Source: Corynebacterium sp. ACRPH (GTDB taxonomy: Bacteria > Actinomycetota > Actinomycetes > Mycobacteriales > Mycobacteriaceae). Taken from it: 64,000 bases of DNA. The position numbers and the translations under genes are program-made. Below the pieces are notes generated by a model, which did no database searches, was not told the origin of the DNA, and was given only the letters and a program-made list of their open reading frames with translations. Shown here one piece after another: positions 53,132-61,059 of this stretch. The stretch spans positions 150,846 through 214,845 of the forward strand of contig NZ_JAKRND010000002.1 in NCBI RefSeq assembly GCF_022347285.1. The letters are read 5' to 3'. The number at the start of each line of letters is the position of its first letter. The stretch's first letter is position 1.

Positions 53132-54052
53132 ATGACTTCCGAAGATTCTCACGCTGTAGATCCGCACACCCCGCATGCCACCTTCGTGCATTCGCGGGGT
53201 GTGCGTCTTCGCGTCGACATCCAAGGCCCCCGTAACGCACCATTGGTGCTGCTGATTCACGGTTTCGGCGGTGGCGCTTTCGACTGGCACCCGCTGATGC
53301 GGCAACTCGCGGGCGAGGATCTGCGCCTAGCCGCAGTGGATCTGCGCGGCTATGGCCGCTCGGATAAGACCCCGCACGGCTACGACCTCACCACCGCCGC
53401 CAGCGACATGGCCGGGGTGATCCGCGGCCTGGGCCACACCACCGCCACCGTCGTCGGCCACGGCTACGGCGGCATGGTCGCCTGGACTTTGGTGGCTCAC
53501 AACCCGGAGCGCGTCCGCAGCTTCGTCACCCTTTCCGCCATCAATCCGCTGCTGCGTTTTCGCAGGATCCTGGCCCAGCCGTTCTCGCAGCCGCACTTCG
53601 CTCGCCGTCTGCTGTCCGCCCAACTGCCGCGACTTCCGGAGCGCAAGCTGTTGGCCGATAACGCCGCGGCCACCGAGAAGATCTTTAGGGCGGGTGTGGC
53701 CCCGGGTTTTAGGGATACGGACGCCTACTTCCGCAGCGCCGCACTCCGCCGCGAAGCAATGCAGGTGGATAAGGTGGCCCACCTTTCCTGCGAGTACCTG
53801 CGCTGGCCTTTCCGCAGCCGCTTCCGCCCCGAGGCGATACGCTTCGAGCGGACCTTCCCGGCGACCACACCTGTGCCGCTGCTGGCGGTGGATGGCAGCA
53901 TGGATCCGATCTACGACGAATCCCTGGCGCAAAAATCCGCTCGGAAGGCCGATACCGCCGAGCACAAGGTGCTTTACGGCGTGGGCCACTACCCGCACGT
54001 GGAGGATCCGCCGTGCGTCGCGGAGCTACTCCGCGAGCACCTGCGCGCCTAG
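53132..54052 (+). CDS. Alpha/beta-hydrolase fold protein, nucleophile apparently missing
   Basis: 306 aa. The oxyanion segment LLIHGFGGGAFDW, the VDLRGYGRSDK loop, a C-terminal acid (VDGSMDPIYDE) and the His (YGVGHYPHVEDP) fit epoxide-hydrolase/haloalkane-dehalogenase relatives (EphE position in mycobacteria). The nucleophile elbow, however, reads VVGHGYGGMVAW, with Gly where Ser or Asp is expected. It is cotranscribed with the holin-like gene. Function unknown, and catalysis uncertain. Confidence 0.85.
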   Translation: MTSEDSHAVDPHTPHATFVHSRGVRLRVDIQGPRNAPLVLLIHGFGGGAFDWHPLMRQLAGEDLRLAAVDLRGYGRSDKTPHGYDLTTAASDMAGVIRGLGHTTATVVGHGYGGMVAWTLVAHNPERVRSFVTLSAINPLLRFRRILAQPFSQPHFARRLLSAQLPRLPERKLLADNAAATEKIFRAGVAPGFRDTDAYFRSAALRREAMQVDKVAHLSCEYLRWPFRSRFRPEAIRFERTFPATTPVPLLAVDGSMDPIYDESLAQKSARKADTAEHKVLYGVGHYPHVEDPPCVAELLREHLRA

Positions 54053-54064
54053 GGGCGCTAGTCG

Positions 54065-55282
54065 CTACTCCGCCACGCAAGCACCCGTCGCCGGGCTGCC
54101 CTGGTGCGAGGTCACGTCCCCAACGTGCTTCATTACCTCTTCCCGCGTCAGGGCGTAGCCTGTGTCCTTCTCGTTAATATCGGCCCCGAACACGACTCCC
54201 AGCACGTGGCCGTCCTTGTCGATCAGCGGACCGCCGGAGTTGCCCTGCACCACGGAGCCGCGCAGCGAATACGCCTCGCGCTCCACCCGCTCATCTGCAT
54301 AGATGTTCGGTCCGCTGACCACGAACTTCTCGCGGATGCGCGCAGGGGTGGCCTTAAACGGCCCGCCGTTGGGGTATCCCATGACGATCGCGTCCTGGCC
54401 CTGCTGCCCCTCGCCTTCTGCCCACTTCATCGGCACAAAGGGAAGGTTCTCGCTGCGGAGCAGGGCGATATCCACCTGCGGGTTGTAGTACACCACCCGT
54501 GCCTCACGCGGGCCGTCCTTCGTCATCAGCGTGACCTCGTTAGTTCCGGCCACCACGTGCGCGTTGGTCATCACCGTATCCTCGGCAACCACCCAGCCAG
54601 TGCCCTGCAGCATCCGGCTGCACTGTTCCGCCTGGCCAACCACGCGCAGCACGCTGTCGCGGGTGTTCTGCACCGCCGGGGATCGCATCAGCGCGTTGTC
54701 CGGCGGGTCGACCTCCGCGGTGGGCAGGTTCTCCATCGGGTCGGCGATCATTGGGAAACCCGAGTCGTTAATCAGCTGCGAGGTCTGCGCGGGCAGCTGC
54801 TTGAACCACACCGGGGCGGCGTTGCCCACCGCGCCGAGGATCTTGCTTCCCTTGATCGTCTTCCCGAAGCCGCCGACGTTCCCGGTGGCGATCAGCACGA
54901 GGATCAACCACACGATCAGCAGTGTTGTAAAAACCTGCACGATGGAACCGACGGCGGAATCCGCCCTTAAGGCCTCCCGCGTGCGGATATTATCCCGCAG
55001 TTTCGCGCCCATGCCAGAGCCGATGGCGTAGCAGACCACCACCACGACAGTCACGGTGAGCAGTGCCGCGAAGAAGCGTGCACTGGCGCTATCGGGCACC
55101 TTGTCCTCAGCAAAGTGCACGGCGAGCGGAATCAGCTTCAGACCCAAGTAGCCGCCCAGGGCCACCCCGACGAAGCTCAGCGTGGCGCTAAACCCGCCCT
55201 GCCGGTACCCGGAGATCGCCGCACCGAGGCAAACGAACACCAGCACAATGTCGAGGATCATCGACCCCGTCGCTCCGCTCAT
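54065..55282 (-). CDS. marP: MarP-like periplasmic serine protease (CvpA-trypsin fusion)
   Basis: 405 aa. Four N-terminal transmembrane helices of the CvpA type (about 1-150) and an extracytoplasmic trypsin-like domain with the triad His in MTNAHVV, Asp in NPQVDIALL and Ser in QGNSGGPLI. In mycobacteria MarP (Rv3671c) is needed for survival in acid and activates a cell-wall hydrolase. Cys in AEQCSRML and near the C-terminus (GACVAE) could form the known disulfide. The ATG overlaps the NUDIX stop codon (ATGA), so coupled translation is likely. Confidence 0.94.
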   Translation of the reverse strand: MSGATGSMILDIVLVFVCLGAAISGYRQGGFSATLSFVGVALGGYLGLKLIPLAVHFAEDKVPDSASARFFAALLTVTVVVVVCYAIGSGMGAKLRDNIRTREALRADSAVGSIVQVFTTLLIVWLILVLIATGNVGGFGKTIKGSKILGAVGNAAPVWFKQLPAQTSQLINDSGFPMIADPMENLPTAEVDPPDNALMRSPAVQNTRDSVLRVVGQAEQCSRMLQGTGWVVAEDTVMTNAHVVAGTNEVTLMTKDGPREARVVYYNPQVDIALLRSENLPFVPMKWAEGEGQQGQDAIVMGYPNGGPFKATPARIREKFVVSGPNIYADERVEREAYSLRGSVVQGNSGGPLIDKDGHVLGVVFGADINEKDTGYALTREEVMKHVGDVTSHQGSPATGACVAE

Positions 55283-56169
55283 GGTGCGCCTCCGTTTCTG
55301 CCCATCTCGTTGGCCCTGTCGAACCCTTCCCGCATCTCGCCGAGCGCCTCGCCATTGGCGGAACCGGCCAGCGTCTCGAAGAGGCTCCACGGCCCCTCGG
55401 CACCGCTATCGCCGCCGCTGGACCACGGTTCCTCCCAGCCCGCACGGCGCAGCAGAGCGCTGATCACCCCACCGGTGAAACCCCACAGAACCAGCGGGTT
55501 TTCCTCACCGATGTGCAGGTTCCAGGCCGGCCCACGCCAGCCGGCGAAGCCCACCTCGAAGCGGCGCCCCGGGTTCACTAGCTCGCCCAGGGGGTAGGGC
55601 TCAACCCAGTCGTTTTCGGTTGTAGGGCAGCTTACCGCATGAGGTTGACGCCACCACGCCACCACCGGCACCACTGCGAAATTTGAACGATCAATGTAGA
55701 TCGGCTGCAGCACTGCAAACGGCTCCACCGTGTCCGGGTTCAGCCCCGTTTCCTCCTCGGCCTCCCGCAGGGCGGTCTCCACCGGCCCGGCGTCGGCCTC
55801 CTCCAAACGCCCGCCGGGAAAGGCCACCTGTCCGCTGTGGTTGCGCATGGTCGGCGCGCGGTGAGTCAAAAGCATTGTTGCGTCGGCGGGGATGGCTTGC
55901 CTGCCTGTGGTTCCGGCGGGGCGGGAGAAGGTGGCGTCACCAGAAAGAAGAATCAGCACCGCCGAGTAGCGGGGCGGGCGGCCATGCTCGTCGACCTCCG
56001 GCACGATCCGGGCGGAGTCGTTGAGGTACTGGTGGATGTCCACCTCGCGGCAGTCGCGGGCGAAGTCGCGTAGCCATTCGGGCAGGTTGGAAGGCAGTTT
56101 GGGCTGCTTTTGCATGCGTGCGAGCCACCGGTCTAGGTGGGTGTTCCGCTGCGAACTCGAGTTGGTCAT
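55279..56169 (-). CDS. NUDIX hydrolase, NudL/CoA-pyrophosphatase-like
   Basis: 296 aa. The NUDIX box is complete (GGRLEEADAGPVETALREAE followed by EETGL), and LLTHRAPTMRNHSGQVAFPGG matches the UPF0035/NudL signature of CoA and nucleoside diphosphate hydrolases. A C-terminal extension of about 60 residues is Gly/Glu-rich. It is the middle gene of a coupled trio: its start overlaps the TlpA-like gene stop and its end overlaps marP. Confidence 0.88.
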   Translation of the reverse strand: MTNSSSQRNTHLDRWLARMQKQPKLPSNLPEWLRDFARDCREVDIHQYLNDSARIVPEVDEHGRPPRYSAVLILLSGDATFSRPAGTTGRQAIPADATMLLTHRAPTMRNHSGQVAFPGGRLEEADAGPVETALREAEEETGLNPDTVEPFAVLQPIYIDRSNFAVVPVVAWWRQPHAVSCPTTENDWVEPYPLGELVNPGRRFEVGFAGWRGPAWNLHIGEENPLVLWGFTGGVISALLRRAGWEEPWSSGGDSGAEGPWSLFETLAGSANGEALGEMREGFDRANEMGRNGGAP

Positions 56170-56882
56170 AGAACCTCCTGCACCGCCTTTTCCATTTCCT
56201 CGGCACTGCGGAACGTCTGCGCGTACAGATGCGCGCGGGTTCCGTCCGGGTTGTAGACCACGGTCAGCGGCACCACCTTCGGCAGGTTCGCCGCGGAGTC
56301 GAAGGTGTGGTTGGAATCCTGAAAGCTGGGTAGCTTATCCACATCCAGGTCGCGCAGCATGTCCGCCCCGGCCTGACCCTTGGCATCCAGGTGGACTCCC
56401 ACGACATTCCACTCGGGGTGTTGTTCGGCGAGCTCTTGCATCACAGGTAGCTCCTCGCGGCATGGGGCGCACCACCACGCCCAGACGTTTACAACCGCAG
56501 GCTTGCCCGCCAGGCGTTCGGCCAGGGAGGTCTGGGACTCACCTGCGCTGTCAGAGCCGCCTTCTGTCAGGCACGGAAGGTGCACGTCCTTCAGTTCTGC
56601 CTCGGGGCTCACGGTGGCTCCGGCTGCGCCTTCCCCCTCGCCCGCGCCCGAGCCTGCACCTTCCGGGCAGCGGACCTCGTGCGCCACCTCGACAGGACCG
56701 TCGTCCGCTGGGGTCGAGGCGGCGTCATCCTCCACAGAAGAAGTAGGCGCACCTACGTCGTCCGCAGAATCATCGCGCAGCGCGGCAATCAGCGGCACGC
56801 AAAGAATCGCAATGCCAACAACCAGCGTGACCGCGATGATGATCGCGCGCGTGCGGGCAGAGTGTTCGACAGGTGCAGACAT
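56166..56882 (-). CDS. Membrane-anchored TlpA/ResA-like thioredoxin
   Basis: 238 aa. One N-terminal membrane helix (IIIAVTLVVGIAILCVPLIAAL), an acidic Ser/Ala/Gly-rich linker with two Cys (VRCPEG, HLPCLTE), then a thioredoxin domain with the WWCAPC active site. It would act outside the membrane as a disulfide reductant or oxidant. First of three coupled genes with NUDIX and marP; the link to the disulfide-bearing MarP is suggestive but unproven. The nth gene ends 10 bp upstream. Confidence 0.88.
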   Translation of the reverse strand: MSAPVEHSARTRAIIIAVTLVVGIAILCVPLIAALRDDSADDVGAPTSSVEDDAASTPADDGPVEVAHEVRCPEGAGSGAGEGEGAAGATVSPEAELKDVHLPCLTEGGSDSAGESQTSLAERLAGKPAVVNVWAWWCAPCREELPVMQELAEQHPEWNVVGVHLDAKGQAGADMLRDLDVDKLPSFQDSNHTFDSAANLPKVVPLTVVYNPDGTRAHLYAQTFRSAEEMEKAVQEVL

Positions 56883-56891
56883 AACGAAGAA

Positions 56892-57725
56892 TCAGTCTAC
56901 CTGGCCGCCTACCCCAAACCCCGCCATTTCTAGCAGGTTGTCGCGGTCGTCGGACTTAATCATTGTTGACGCCACCTCAGGGTCAGCCGGCCCCGCCATC
57001 CCGAAGCTAGGGCACTGCCGCGCCAGAAAGCAGGCTCCGCAGGCCGCCCGGCGCGAGTGGCAGATTCGGCGGCCGTGGAAGATCGCCCGGTGGGAATAGA
57101 GGGTCCATTCCTTGCGCTCGATTAGCTCCATGAGGTCGCGCTCGACCTGTACTGGGTCTTCGTGCTCCGTGAGCTTCCAACGGCGGGCCAAGCGGCCCAA
57201 GTGCGTATCCACGGTGATGCCCGGCACGCCGAAAGCGTTTCCCAGCACCACGTTTGCGGTCTTGCGCCCCGCGCCGGGGAGCTTCACCAGCTCCTCGAGC
57301 GTGCCGGGGACCTCGCCACCGTGCTTCTCCACGATGGCCTGGCCGAGGCCCACGATGCTCTTGGCTTTCGAGCGGTAGAAGCCGGTGGACTTGATGAGCT
57401 GTTCGACGTCCTCGAGGTTCGCCTCCGCGTAGTCGGCGGCGGTGGGATAGCGGCGAAACAGTGCCGGGGTTACGGCGTTGACGCGCTTATCGGTGCACTG
57501 TGCGGACAGGACGGTAGCCACCAGCAGCTCGAGGGGATTGTTAAAATCCAGCTCGCAGTGTGCGTCTGGGTAGGCCTCGGCGAGCATGCGGTTGATCTTG
57601 CGGGCGCGGCGCTTGCGGCCCAGCGGGGTTTCCTTGCCCTTCGCGGCGATGTGCGCGCCGATGCGGGGCAGGGTGGGTTGGCCGGGCTGGGCTGGCTGGC
57701 CGGACGGGGCGGTGTGGCGAGTCAT
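56892..57725 (-). CDS. nth: Endonuclease III
   Basis: 277 aa. DNA glycosylase/AP lyase for oxidised pyrimidines. Helix-hairpin-helix [18 protein letters not shown] with the catalytic Lys in [10 protein letters not shown] and Asp in [11 protein letters not shown], and the [4Fe-4S] loop [17 protein letters not shown]. The ATG of MTRHTAPSG follows GGAAGGT; further upstream the frame runs into an AT-rich promoter region. An N-terminal tail of about 40 residues precedes the core. Confidence 0.95.
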   Translation of the reverse strand: MTRHTAPSGQPAQPGQPTLPRIGAHIAAKGKETPLGRKRRARKINRMLAEAYPDAHCELDFNNPLELLVATVLSAQCTDKRVNAVTPALFRRYPTAADYAEANLEDVEQLIKSTGFYRSKAKSIVGLGQAIVEKHGGEVPGTLEELVKLPGAGRKTANVVLGNAFGVPGITVDTHLGRLARRWKLTEHEDPVQVERDLMELIERKEWTLYSHRAIFHGRRICHSRRAACGACFLARQCPSFGMAGPADPEVASTMIKSDDRDNLLEMAGFGVGGQVD

Positions 57726-57938
57726 AGAACCTTCCACTTCGACGAAAAAGAAGTTCTGCGAGCAAAAGCGGCAGCTAATAATATTCTCAAATGTACCTTC
57801 ACCCCGAATTGCGCTGTGACATAGTTGGGTATGATCTAACAAAAGAGACGAACCATACATATTTGGCGTGATGCACGCTACACAGGTGAGGTGGTCACCC
57901 GCGCCACCGCGATGCCAGAAACGGAAGTGAAACTAAGG

Positions 57939-58622
57939 ATGGCAGAAGTATCCGAAATACTATCGAGGGCAGGCATCTTCCAGGGTGTTGATCCCACCGC
58001 AGTCCGCACCCTCATCGAGCAACTGGATACCGTCAAATTTCCTCGCGGCACCACTATCTTCGACGAGGGCGAGCCGGGCGACCGGCTGTACATCATCATC
58101 AGCGGCAAGGTAAAGCTCGCCCGCCACTCGGTGGATGGGCGCGAGAACCTGCTGACCGTCATGGGCCCCTCCGACATGTTCGGCGAGCTGTCCATTTTCG
58201 ACCCGGGTCCGCGCACCTCATCCGCCATCTGCGTGACGGAGCTGCACGCGGCGACGATGGACTCCACGATGCTGCACAACTGGATCAGCGAGCACCCGGA
58301 GATCGCCGAGCAGCTGCTGCGCGTGCTGGCGCGCCGCCTGCGCCGCACGAATAACTCCCTGGCAGACCTGATTTTCACGGACGTTCCCGGCCGCGTTGCC
58401 AAGGCCCTGCTGCAGCTGGCAAACCGTTTCGGCACCCAGGAAGGCACCGCTTTGCGCGTGCACCACGACCTGACTCAGGAGGAGATCGCCCAGCTGGTTG
58501 GCGCCTCCCGCGAGACCGTGAACAAGGCGTTGGCAGAGTTTGCCCACCGCGGCTGGATCCGCCTGGAGGGTAAGTCCGTGCTTATCTCCGATACTGAGCG
58601 CCTGGCCAAGCGCGCCCGCTAG
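57939..58622 (+). CDS. glxR: cAMP-responsive global regulator GlxR (CRP family)
   Basis: 227 aa, the same length as C. glutamicum GlxR and nearly identical along its full length. Cyclic-nucleotide-binding domain (about 1-125; phosphate-binding [17 protein letters not shown]), dimer helix, and an HTH ([21 protein letters not shown]). It controls a large regulon including glyoxylate-cycle genes. The start [12 protein letters not shown] is taken from the family; an upstream in-frame GTG would add 16 residues. Confidence 0.97.
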   Translation: MAEVSEILSRAGIFQGVDPTAVRTLIEQLDTVKFPRGTTIFDEGEPGDRLYIIISGKVKLARHSVDGRENLLTVMGPSDMFGELSIFDPGPRTSSAICVTELHAATMDSTMLHNWISEHPEIAEQLLRVLARRLRRTNNSLADLIFTDVPGRVAKALLQLANRFGTQEGTALRVHHDLTQEEIAQLVGASRETVNKALAEFAHRGWIRLEGKSVLISDTERLAKRAR

Positions 58623-58627
58623 ACAGG

Positions 58628-58660
58628 AAGCCCGCACCCCGGATCCCGGGTGCGGGCTTT
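58628..58660 (+). terminator. Terminator of glxR
   Basis: Perfect 12-bp stem AAGCCCGCACCC/GGGTGCGGGCTT, 8-nt loop, followed by T residues, 6 nt after the glxR stop codon. Confidence 0.85.
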
Positions 58661-58692
58661 CACAGCTGGTCGCTAGCCTCCGCTAGTCTGCA

Positions 58693-59523
58693 CTAGTCCT
58701 CGTCGCCGCGCAGGAAGCGCAGCGTCACGCGGGTGGACTGTGCCGCGGCGTTACGCAGCACCGGATCCACATCCGTGTAGATCTCATCGACGATCTCGTT
58801 CACCGAAGCGTCATCGCCCAGCTTCTTCAGGGCTTCCTTAACCTGCTCCAGGCGCTGCTCGCGGCGATCGATGTACTTCTGTGCAACCTCCGCCAGGTTC
58901 GGCTGGTCCGGGCCGTGGCCGGGCAGCAGCGGCTTGTCCTGCCCGCGCTCGCGCAGCTTGGTGAGGGTCTCCAGGTAAGCCCCCAGATCACCATCGGTCT
59001 CGGAGATCATGGTGGTGTGGCGGCCGGCGAGAGTATCGCCGGTGATGATGCCCTCCACGTCGGAATCGTCGGTGCCGCCGTTGGAGTGGATAAAGAAGGA
59101 CACACAGTCGGAGGTGTGGCCCGGGCAGTGGACGACCTCGATGGTGGGGGTGAGCCCCTCGAAGGAGATGATCTCCCCGTCCTCCAGCTCGTCGGCTGCG
59201 ATGCAGTACTGCTTGTCGAAAGCGCGAACCGGCGCACCAGAGATCTGGCGGAAACGCTGAGCACCGTTCGCGTGGTCAGCGTGGCGGTGGGTCAGCAGCA
59301 CAACGCCGATCTCCGCACCACCCTCGGTGGCCTTGGTGTTCAGCACATTCAGGTGGCCCTCGTCCTGCGGACCCGGATCCACCACAACGGATACTGTGTC
59401 GTTCTCTCCCCTAATCACCCAGGAGTTCGTGCCCTCCAGGGCAGCGTAGCTGGGGTTCGGCGCGAGAACGACACCGATGTTCGGGGTTACTGGACGTAGT
59501 TGACTATAAGCGGGGTGCTTCAT
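58693..59523 (-). CDS. Metallo-beta-lactamase-fold hydrolase
   Basis: 276 aa. The zinc motif THRHADHANG, downstream VHCPGHTSDCVSFF, and GDTLAG and LPGHGPD are conserved as in the glyoxalase II/RNase Z-like superfamily; the closest group is the actinobacterial Rv3677c type, related to LACTB2. Substrate unknown. TACACT lies exactly 7 nt before the ATG, so a leaderless start; the GGGAGG within that spacer could also serve a leadered form. Confidence 0.88.
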   Translation of the reverse strand: MKHPAYSQLRPVTPNIGVVLAPNPSYAALEGTNSWVIRGENDTVSVVVDPGPQDEGHLNVLNTKATEGGAEIGVVLLTHRHADHANGAQRFRQISGAPVRAFDKQYCIAADELEDGEIISFEGLTPTIEVVHCPGHTSDCVSFFIHSNGGTDDSDVEGIITGDTLAGRHTTMISETDGDLGAYLETLTKLRERGQDKPLLPGHGPDQPNLAEVAQKYIDRREQRLEQVKEALKKLGDDASVNEIVDEIYTDVDPVLRNAAAQSTRVTLRFLRGDED

Positions 59524-59551
59524 GCCTCCCAGTGTAGATCGAACCGCGAAT

Positions 59552-60019
59552 TTATGCGCTGATCTGCGCGACGATCTCTACCTCTACGGGGGCATTCAAC
59601 GGCAGCGCGGCCACACCGACTGCGGCGCGGGCATGCACTCCGGCTTCGCCGAAGATTTCTCCCAATAGTTCGGAGGCGCCGTTGATCACGCCTGGCTGCC
59701 CGCCGAAGTCTGCGGTGGAGGCAACGAATCCATTGACCTTCACGATCCGCTCGATGTTATCGATCCCCACCAGGTCGTCGATCGCGGCAATGGCGTTCAG
59801 CGCGGCGGTACGGGCGGCGTCATAAGCCTGCTCTTCAGTCACCTCAGCGCCGACCAGCCCCGTGACGGGCAGCTTGCCGTCCACGAAGGGCAGCTGACCG
59901 GAGGTGTAGACGATGTTGCCACTGCGCACGGCCGGCACGTAGGCGGCGACGGGTGCTGCTACCGGCGGTAGCTGCAGGCCGAGTTCTTCTAGTTTCTGGC
60001 GAAAGTTCTGCTGTGCCAT
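59552..60019 (-). CDS. RidA/YjgF-family protein
   Basis: 155 aa. The family segments VYTSGQLPFVDGK and VKVNGFVAS, and a C-terminal ARAAVGVAALPLNAPVEVEIVA with the Arg of the imine-deaminase site, fit RidA-like proteins that hydrolyse reactive enamine/imine intermediates. This is the longer actinobacterial subgroup. It is 29 bp downstream of the DUF4177 gene, probably cotranscribed. Confidence 0.88.
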   Translation of the reverse strand: MAQQNFRQKLEELGLQLPPVAAPVAAYVPAVRSGNIVYTSGQLPFVDGKLPVTGLVGAEVTEEQAYDAARTAALNAIAAIDDLVGIDNIERIVKVNGFVASTADFGGQPGVINGASELLGEIFGEAGVHARAAVGVAALPLNAPVEVEIVAQISA

Positions 60020-60048
60020 TTTTATTGCCCCTATTGCCTCTGTTCGCC

Positions 60049-60207
60049 CTACTGCTCCAGCGGGCGCTTCATGTAGGCAACGTGCTGCTCACCGGTCGGG
60101 CCAGGCAGGACGGAGACGAGCTCCCAGCCATCCTGACCCCAGTTATCCAGGATCTGCTTAGTGGCGTGGGTGAGCAGCGGTACGGTTACGTATTCCCAGT
60201 TAGTCAT
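60049..60207 (-). CDS. Small DUF4177-type protein
   Basis: 52 aa, MTNWEYVTVPLLTHATKQIL then NWGQDGWELVSV, the DUF4177 pattern. Function unknown. TACAGT ends 7 nt before the ATG, so a leaderless start. It is located between whiB4 and the RidA gene, as in mycobacteria. Confidence 0.85.
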   Translation of the reverse strand: MTNWEYVTVPLLTHATKQILDNWGQDGWELVSVLPGPTGEQHVAYMKRPLEQ

Positions 60208-60224
60208 GGGAACTACTGTAATGG

Positions 60225-60599
60225 TTACTTCTTTGCCGCGCTGGCAGCCTCGAGCTGGCCAGCGAAGAAGTCCGCCCAGCTGGTGATCTCGGGGTGCTTG
60301 CGCAGCAGCGCGCGGCGCTGGCGCTCGGTCATGCCACCCCACACGCCGAACTCCACCTTGTTATCCAACGCGTCGGCGCGGCACTGCAGCACGACGGGGC
60401 AGTGGCGGCAGATGGCCACGGCCTTGCGCTGGGCGGCACCCTTTACAAAGAGCTCGTCCGGATCCACGTTGCGGCAGTGTGCCTGAGTGATCCACTCGCC
60501 GCGATTGTTAAAGGACTCGCGGGTCGTGATCTGTTCAGCAGGCTGGCAGGTCGGCTTGGAGCCGCTGGTCACCTTCGTGCGGGCAAGCGATGCAGTCAT
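60225..60599 (-). CDS. whiB4: WhiB-family Fe-S transcription factor
   Basis: 124 aa. Four cluster-binding Cys: AHCRNVDPD, then ICRHCPVVLQC (C-x2-C-x5-C), with the family turn GVWGGMTERQRRAL and a basic C-terminus. WhiB proteins respond to oxygen, NO or redox stress. Position next to ponA2 is that of mycobacterial whiB4. The start MTASLARTK has GGAGGAAG upstream; a longer frame exists but lacks a start signal. Confidence 0.92.
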   Translation of the reverse strand: MTASLARTKVTSGSKPTCQPAEQITTRESFNNRGEWITQAHCRNVDPDELFVKGAAQRKAVAICRHCPVVLQCRADALDNKVEFGVWGGMTERQRRALLRKHPEITSWADFFAGQLEAASAAKK

Positions 60600-61059
60600 T
60601 GTCTTCCTCCGAAACGTGCCTCCAGCAGGGGCGGCCCTCGCGCGTTGTGCGTCGGTTGTCGTTTGGTACCGCCAACTGCCGTAGAGGCTTGCTGTAGTAG
60701 TAATTTTATTCACACGTTTTTAGAAGTGTCGAATAGGTCACATTTTGGGGGTAACTGATAGCCACGCGACATTTATTAAGTATAGATTCAACTGACCAGC
60801 GAAAACTGTAGATCTGCTACCCACCCCACGACCTTTTCTTTTTGACGCCCTCACGATCGCGCTGGTCAGCCCATCAGTAAATCGTGTCGCGCATCACATT
60901 CGAGACTTTTCCCAAACCAGCGCCGCGGCAAATTTTTTCCACTAAAGGTGCACAGATCTGCAAAGGGGGTGATCACCCCCGGTGGCTGGCGCGTGGGCGT
61001 CAGAAAGAAAGGGCAAAAAGGCTAAAGGGTTGTCCGGGGCGTGGGTTATGGTGATAGCC
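60600..61059. promoter_or_regulatory. Divergent whiB4-ponA2 intergenic region
   Basis: 460 bp without a supported gene. It contains a perfect 16-bp palindrome just before ponA2, a 10-bp inverted repeat with 58-nt spacing (60792-60869), AT-rich patches around 60700-60785, and TATGGT, which is placed 7 nt before the ponA2 GTG. Confidence 0.55.
60965..60980. promoter_or_regulatory. Perfect palindrome upstream of ponA2
   Basis: GGGGGTGATCACCCCC, fully self-complementary over 16 bp, 80-95 nt before the ponA2 start and 365 nt from whiB4. Form and position suggest a repressor or activator site; the factor is not known. Confidence 0.55.

Noticed and set aside
57888..57905. GlxR autoregulatory site before glxR (GGTGAGGTGGTCACC)
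   Set aside because: The half-sites are separated by 5 rather than 6 nt, so it does not fit the GlxR consensus well enough to call.
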